Assembly (NCBI RefSeq): GCF_030272615.1 | Contig: NC_081405.1 | Span: forward strand, 604,383,677 to 604,447,676 | Reading direction: 5' to 3' | DNA: 64,000 nucleotides | Source: Cryptomeria japonica | Lineage: Eukaryota > Streptophyta > Pinopsida > Cupressales > Cupressaceae | Part shown: piece after piece, positions 59,685 through 64,000 of the stretch | Numbering within the stretch: position 1 is the stretch's first letter | Layout of the letters: each line of letters starts with the position of its first letter | The notes under the pieces: model-generated | The model's database searches: none | Seen by the model: only the letters and a program-made list of their open reading frames with translations | Told to the model about the DNA's origin: nothing | Translations under genes and position numbers: made by a program

Positions 59685-60390
59685 AGTGAGGATCTTCCTT
59701 CATAACATTGTTAGACTTTATGGGGTTCCTTATAGAATAATTTCAGTTAGAGATTCAATATTTACATTAGTGATTTGGACATCATTAGAGTTGGCATTCA
59801 GCACATAGCTCAAATTTAGTTCAGCATTTCACCTTGAAATAGATGGACAAACAAAGAGGGTGAACTAGGTGCTTGAGGATATGTTACACATGTATGTTAT
59901 GGATCACCAATCTAGATGGGAGTATCTTTCCTTAGTAGAGTTTTTCTACAATAAGTCATCACAATCCTTTAGGCATGACACCGTTTCGAGTGTTGTATGG
60001 TAGATATTGCAAGAATCCATTGAGTTGGGATCGCATTGAGGACAAAGTTGCTATTAGGCCATAGTTGGTATAGGATGTAAAGCAATAGGTGATGTGATGT
60101 TGATTACACAACCTCTCCAGGAGGCACAAGGTCACCAAAAGAAATATGCCAATGCCAAGAGGTTAGATTGGAGTTTCTCAATTAGCAAAAAGGTCTTTCT
60201 GAGAGTACAACCGCACAAGAGTCCAATCCAATATGTAAATGGCTCTATGTTTGCACCTTGGTTTGCAAGTCCCTTTAAGATATTGGAGTTGATCGATCCT
60301 ATAACTTATCGTCTAGCCTTTCCACCTAGTTTATCACACATCCATGATGTATATCATGTTACTATTTTTTTTGAGGCATTATGTGTATGA
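59685..60390 (+). pseudogene. Ty3/gypsy integrase, second part, with C-terminal domain
   Basis: It continues the split integrase: IFLHNIVRLYGVPYRIISVR DS, then a broken segment with FHLEIDGQTKRVN and VLEDMLHMYVMDHQSRWEYL (Glu of the DDE triad in the IDGQTKRVN region). From 60094 it reads QEAQGHQKKYANAKRLDWSF, then VFLRVQPHKSPI and AYRLAFPPSLSHIHDVYHV-like sequence. The expected second Asp appears as ISVRDS, so the usual SDRDS has a changed first Asp. Several stops and shifts between 59805 and 60094 show decay. Confidence 0.75.
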
Positions 60391-60592
60391 TGAGACACAT
60401 GTTTTAGATTGGGGTGCTTTACAAGTCGAATCAAACAAGAAACTAGCTTTGGAGCCCATTCGCATCTTGGCTCATCAGACGCCGACCCTTCAAGAGCAAT
60501 AGCTAGATCTATTTAGGGTCCAGTGCGACTATTATTCTTTATCCTCACCTCTTTGGGAGCTTCCAAGAGGAAGTCCATTCCTAGGGGGAGGA
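60391..60592 (+). other. End of the gypsy interior with polypurine tract
   Basis: Short coding remnant, then CTAGGGGGAGGA just before the LTR start (about 60581-60592), the likely plus-strand priming tract. Confidence 0.6.
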
Positions 60593-61565
60593 TGTGAGGC
60601 CCACCCTTTGATGCCTTTGGCATTTGCACTATTGGACATATTATTATTTTGTCACCCAACTGTTGTTGATTATTCTTATGATGGACATATGATTAGAGTA
60701 TTAGATTATGCTAGATGTGGATTTGCAAGCACCGAATAGATGATTTTTATGTGATGGTTAATTAAGTATTTTAATGTGATTGTTGTGAATTACTTAATTT
60801 GATGTTTTGATATCCTAAAATGAGTTCAATTATCGTATGAAATATTTATTATCAAGTGATTAGAAATAACAAATGCTATCTCTACATGTTGATTTAGAAA
60901 TCCATATGAATGTGGTTAAAAAGAACTAGAACTCAATTGAATTTCAAGATGATGTTGCATTGAACTAGAGTGCATTGTGAAGAATTGGAGTATTTTGAAG
61001 TGTATGATTATGTATGCATCTCGATTTATGTTGCTTTGACTATTATATTATTGGATTTTTTAATGTTTCTCTTTGAGTGTGGAGGAGAATTTTCATGGCT
61101 AATGGAAATTGTAAGTCCCTAAGGAAATCCTAGTCATGTGATTCCTATTGAGGCCTTGGCCTTAGTCCATCATGGGGACTAAGGTCTCTAAATGTAATAT
61201 TCGTTGCAAAGTGAAATATTCTTCTTGTAAATGTAATTTGTGAGTGTCTTAATGTTTGTATGAATTGTACTTGATGCCAGGTGCCATCCTTGTTGGAAAC
61301 ACTCTATTTTTGTTAAGTGGGTTTCTAGAAGGCATTAAAAGTACTACCTTTTCCCACTCTTTTTAGTATTTTTAGGCCGATAAGTCAACCCCCTACATGT
61401 TGGGTACCTTTTCGGACCTGAACTTTGGATTTTGCCTTGATTTGACCTTTCCCAAATCCTTTGAGAAATGGGTGACAAATTTGTGGATTGTGGGTGAAGA
61501 CAAGTGACTTGTCACTTCAAACCCCCTCCCCCAAGTTCATATTTTGAGCATCCCAAGACCTCACA
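60593..61565 (+). repeat. 3' LTR of the gypsy element (right end tentative)
   Basis: It begins TGTGAGGCCC after the purine tract. The end is placed at CCTCACA (61559-61565), the exact inverse of TGTGAGG, 973 bp away. There is no second copy in the window to confirm it, so the LTR may be longer. Confidence 0.5.
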
Positions 61566-62685
61566 CATGTGAGTACTTAAGGAGCCCCCTTGGGGAAGAG
61601 TGTACAAAAGTGAGTCTTATCAGAATGCTCATACATGTGTGAGCATTTGTGGGGACCACCTACCTTTTGGGTTTGTTGGGAAAGGCAAGAAGGCATGATT
61701 GAGATCCATGTATCATATCCCCATTTGATAGGGAATGGTGATATCGTTGTTGTGTAGCTAGGTCGGATCCCTTCTAGGGCCGACCTAGTGCACAAAATGT
61801 CAAGTGGCCTGTCGGCCTTGGCATTTGGATATCTCAGTTGTATGAGTCTAATTTGGGGCAGGCCCTATTTGGGCGAACCACTTGTGTGTAACTTGTGATT
61901 AAGTTAAATGTAACTTGCATCTAAGGGAGACTCATATGTAACTTGTAATATATATTGGTCTAACCCTATCCTTGGCACCAAAAGTATATGGCCGACTTGA
62001 GGTCTATTAGGAGGTATTGATTCATATATATGCAAAGTCATGATTGCATCCATAGAGATTAATTAAATAACATGAAGGAAATGTAGCGTGCTCGGGGGTG
62101 ACAATAAGAGCTTATGGTCTATGGTTGGGAAGGCAATAGATCTGATGTTTGCCTATGGTTAACGAGCACTACCATAAAATCAACAAATATGGTACCCATT
62201 ACATACACCCTTCATGGAGTTTTTATATGGGTTCCTATTGTGACCATTTCACACATTGTCCCATTGCAAATGGAGACCCCTATTTTTTGCTTTTTTAGGG
62301 TTTGTTTTCTAGGTCTTTTAGGGTTTTGTCGGTTACCCTTTGCATTTTGAGTGTCGCCAAGGTGATCACCTGGATAGCAGGTTCTGCTTGAGTGAGGTCA
62401 AGTTGGTAAGTGCTGAAGTCTGGAATGTCTTGATCCTGAAATTTGGCTAAGTCTGAAAGTCCTGATCCTGAAATTTGGCTAAGTCTGAAAGTCCTAATCT
62501 TGAAATTTGACTAAGTCTGGAAACTGAAAAACCTCCAAAAACTAGATTTTGCAATGTAACTCCTGGAGGTCTGAAACCACTCTCAAACATCTTGAAAGTA
62601 TATATGGAATATAACTTAAAGTTTCTTATACTTAAATGTTATATTCCATAAAATTATCCTGACAGAGAGTTCAAAAAATGAAAAA
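61566..62685. other. Non-coding DNA with a 32-bp tandem triplet
   Basis: A 32-bp unit (GATCCTGAAATTTGGCTAAG...) is repeated at 62432, 62464 and 62496 (the third is altered). A GGTCGG...CCGACC inverted pair lies near 61762-61787. No gene seen. Confidence 0.45.
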
Positions 62686-63985
62686 TCGCTCCTGACCCTC
62701 AGAGAGGGCCCACAGCGAGAAATCTTATAGGGGTCATTGCTAGCCTTATTTGGTCGACTTAAGATGTCAAAGGCATGGGGATGGATGAAATGAGCACAAT
62801 GAAGTATCCAGACTTGATCAAAGATGATGAATTGAAGGAGTTTTGCCCAGGAAAGGTAAAATCGCTCCTGACCCTCAGAGAGGGTCCAGAGCGATTTTCT
62901 TTGTGTGCACATTTTTGGACCTTTCTTGGACATGAATTTTTATTCATAGCAAAGAACAAGATGGCATCTTCCTTGGCAAAGTGATTTTTAGGTGAAAAGG
63001 GAAGCATTTTGGTCCAGGTAGCAAAAATCGCTCCTGTCCCTCACTGAAGGTCCAGAGCGAGATTTTCAAAAATGCATTATTCTTGCAAGATCAAAGTATG
63101 TTTTATGATTGGAAGGGATGAAGGAAAGCATGTTCTATCCGTTGAATATAATTTGGAGGATCAACACAAGATGAAATCAACCTAAAATTCAAAAAGTCGC
63201 TCCTGACCCTTAGGGAGGGCCCAGAGCGAAAAACACCAAAAACACACCTTTTCCCCAAAATTTGACAAAGCTAAGTTTGCAAGTCAATGAGGGGGCCTAG
63301 TTGAAATGTCTTGAAGAGATTTTGGAGATTGAAAAATGCTAAATTTGAGCAAAAAACGAAAAATCGCTCCCGACCCTCAGAGAGGGCCCACAGCGAAAAA
63401 TCGCTCCTAACCCTCAGAGAGGGCCCATAGCGAAAAATCGCTCCCGACCCTCAGAGAGGGCCCATAGCAAGAAACCTAATATGGGAACTTTTCATCCAAG
63501 TTTGAGGAAAGCTAAGGTTAGGCATGGGTTTGAAACGATGTTTGAAAAGCCTTGAAGTGAAAAGAAATCGTTGAGAATCAAAATTTTCAAGGCAATTACA
63601 AAAATCGCTCCGGACCCTCAGAGAGGGCCCATAGCGATTTTCCAGTTTTCTCTCCTTTGTTTGAAGAATTGAGACAAAATCTTGCTTGGACAGGAGGAGG
63701 ACGTGATATGTTATGCCTTGGAGGTGATTTGAAGATTAAAAGATAAAGGAATTTGCATAGAATCACTGAAGGCCCACAGCGAGATTTTCAAAAAATGCAT
63801 GTTTTCTTCAAAATGGTGCTAAGGCAAGGTTAGGATAAGGGGAAGAAACCTCCAAAAGCGTGATGAATATTATTTTGCCTTTGAAACTTGATGATTTTGG
63901 TCAGAAAATGAAAAGTCGCTCCGGACCCTCAGTGAAGGCCCACAGCGAAAAATCGCTCCGAACCCTCAGAGAGGGCCCATAGCGA
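62686..63985. repeat. Array of a 33-bp hairpin motif, ten full copies
   Basis: Each copy is 33 bp: TCGCTCC, one variable base, then GACCCTCAGAGAGGG, CCCA, and (C/T)AGCGA or AGAGCGA. Copies start at 62686, 62862, 63028, 63197, 63364, 63401, 63438, 63605, 63916 and 63953, with a partial one at about 63764-63782. Outer TCGCT/AGCGA and inner CCCTC/GAGGG pair, giving a nested stem-loop. The spacers (from 4 bp to ~280 bp) are not alike. The array reaches the window end. No reading frame spans it. Confidence 0.85.
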
Positions 63986-64000
63986 TATTGTTGAAAATCC

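Noticed and set aside
62686-63985. CRISPR array
   Set aside because: Repeats are 33 bp with a hairpin, but spacers range from 4 to ~280 bp and the context is a eukaryotic transposon-rich genome.
46000-64000. Upstream exons of UDP-glucose 4-epimerase
   Set aside because: I looked for the NAD-binding and catalytic segments on the minus strand and found none.

Overview
This window looks like nuclear DNA of a seed plant with a very large, repeat-dominated genome. A gymnosperm (conifer-type) is the best guess. The evidence is a Ty3/gypsy Tat-lineage element with two RNase H domains, an antisense plant-mobile-domain ORF, a plant LINE with a C-terminal RNase H, a hAT transposase and three clean exons of a plant UDP-glucose 4-epimerase. 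Nothing suggests a prokaryote. The epimerase is the only host gene I can support. Almost everything else is transposable-element DNA at various stages of decay.

Layout. 1-4.1 kb: 3' part of a Ty3/gypsy element with only gag-protease coding, then its 3' LTR. 4.5-5.5 kb: degenerate TTAGGG-like array. 5.5-6.6 kb: low-complexity minus-strand coding remnant. 7985-34527: one giant (26.5 kb) Tat-type element with 1.8-2.0 kb LTRs and a perfect 5-bp target duplication (ATAAT). It carries a long leader, gag, protease, RT, two RNases H and an integrase broken by a deletion. A 10.6 kb terminal-inverted-repeat DNA transposon (21362-31979) sits nested in its 3' internal region. That transposon has two divergently placed genes. 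On the plus strand is a multi-exon gene whose splice sites keep frame. On the minus strand is a DDE-like transposase with a DFAENY...SDNC..QFKN...HGKGEHDG signature. It also holds subterminal GCGCGTACGCGC palindromes, a 359-bp triplication and a 1.3 kb purine tract. I consider it the most novel object here.

34723-38019: a truncated Tat-like element with a plant-mobile-domain ORF on the antisense strand. The two insertions split a tandem pair of ~287-bp repeats; the second copy (38020-38310) preserves the empty site. 39.3-41.5 kb: 5'-truncated LINE. 41.5-43.5 kb: unrecognised coding remnants. 45437-45907: last three exons of UDP-glucose 4-epimerase on the minus strand. 46.3-50 kb: decayed hAT element containing a large hairpin-forming repeat. 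50-57.5 kb: non-coding DNA with local tandem duplications. 57.5-61.6 kb: gypsy integrase remnant split by a 1.9 kb solo LTR, then the 3' LTR. 62.7 kb to the end: an array of a 33-bp hairpin motif (ten full copies plus a partial one).

A recurrent feature is that in-frame stops in the dead elements nearly all fit C-to-T change at CGA, CAA or CAG codons (or G-to-A at TGG). This is what cytosine methylation followed by deamination would leave. All coordinates and alignments were read by eye. Family names rest on motif recognition, not on database searches.
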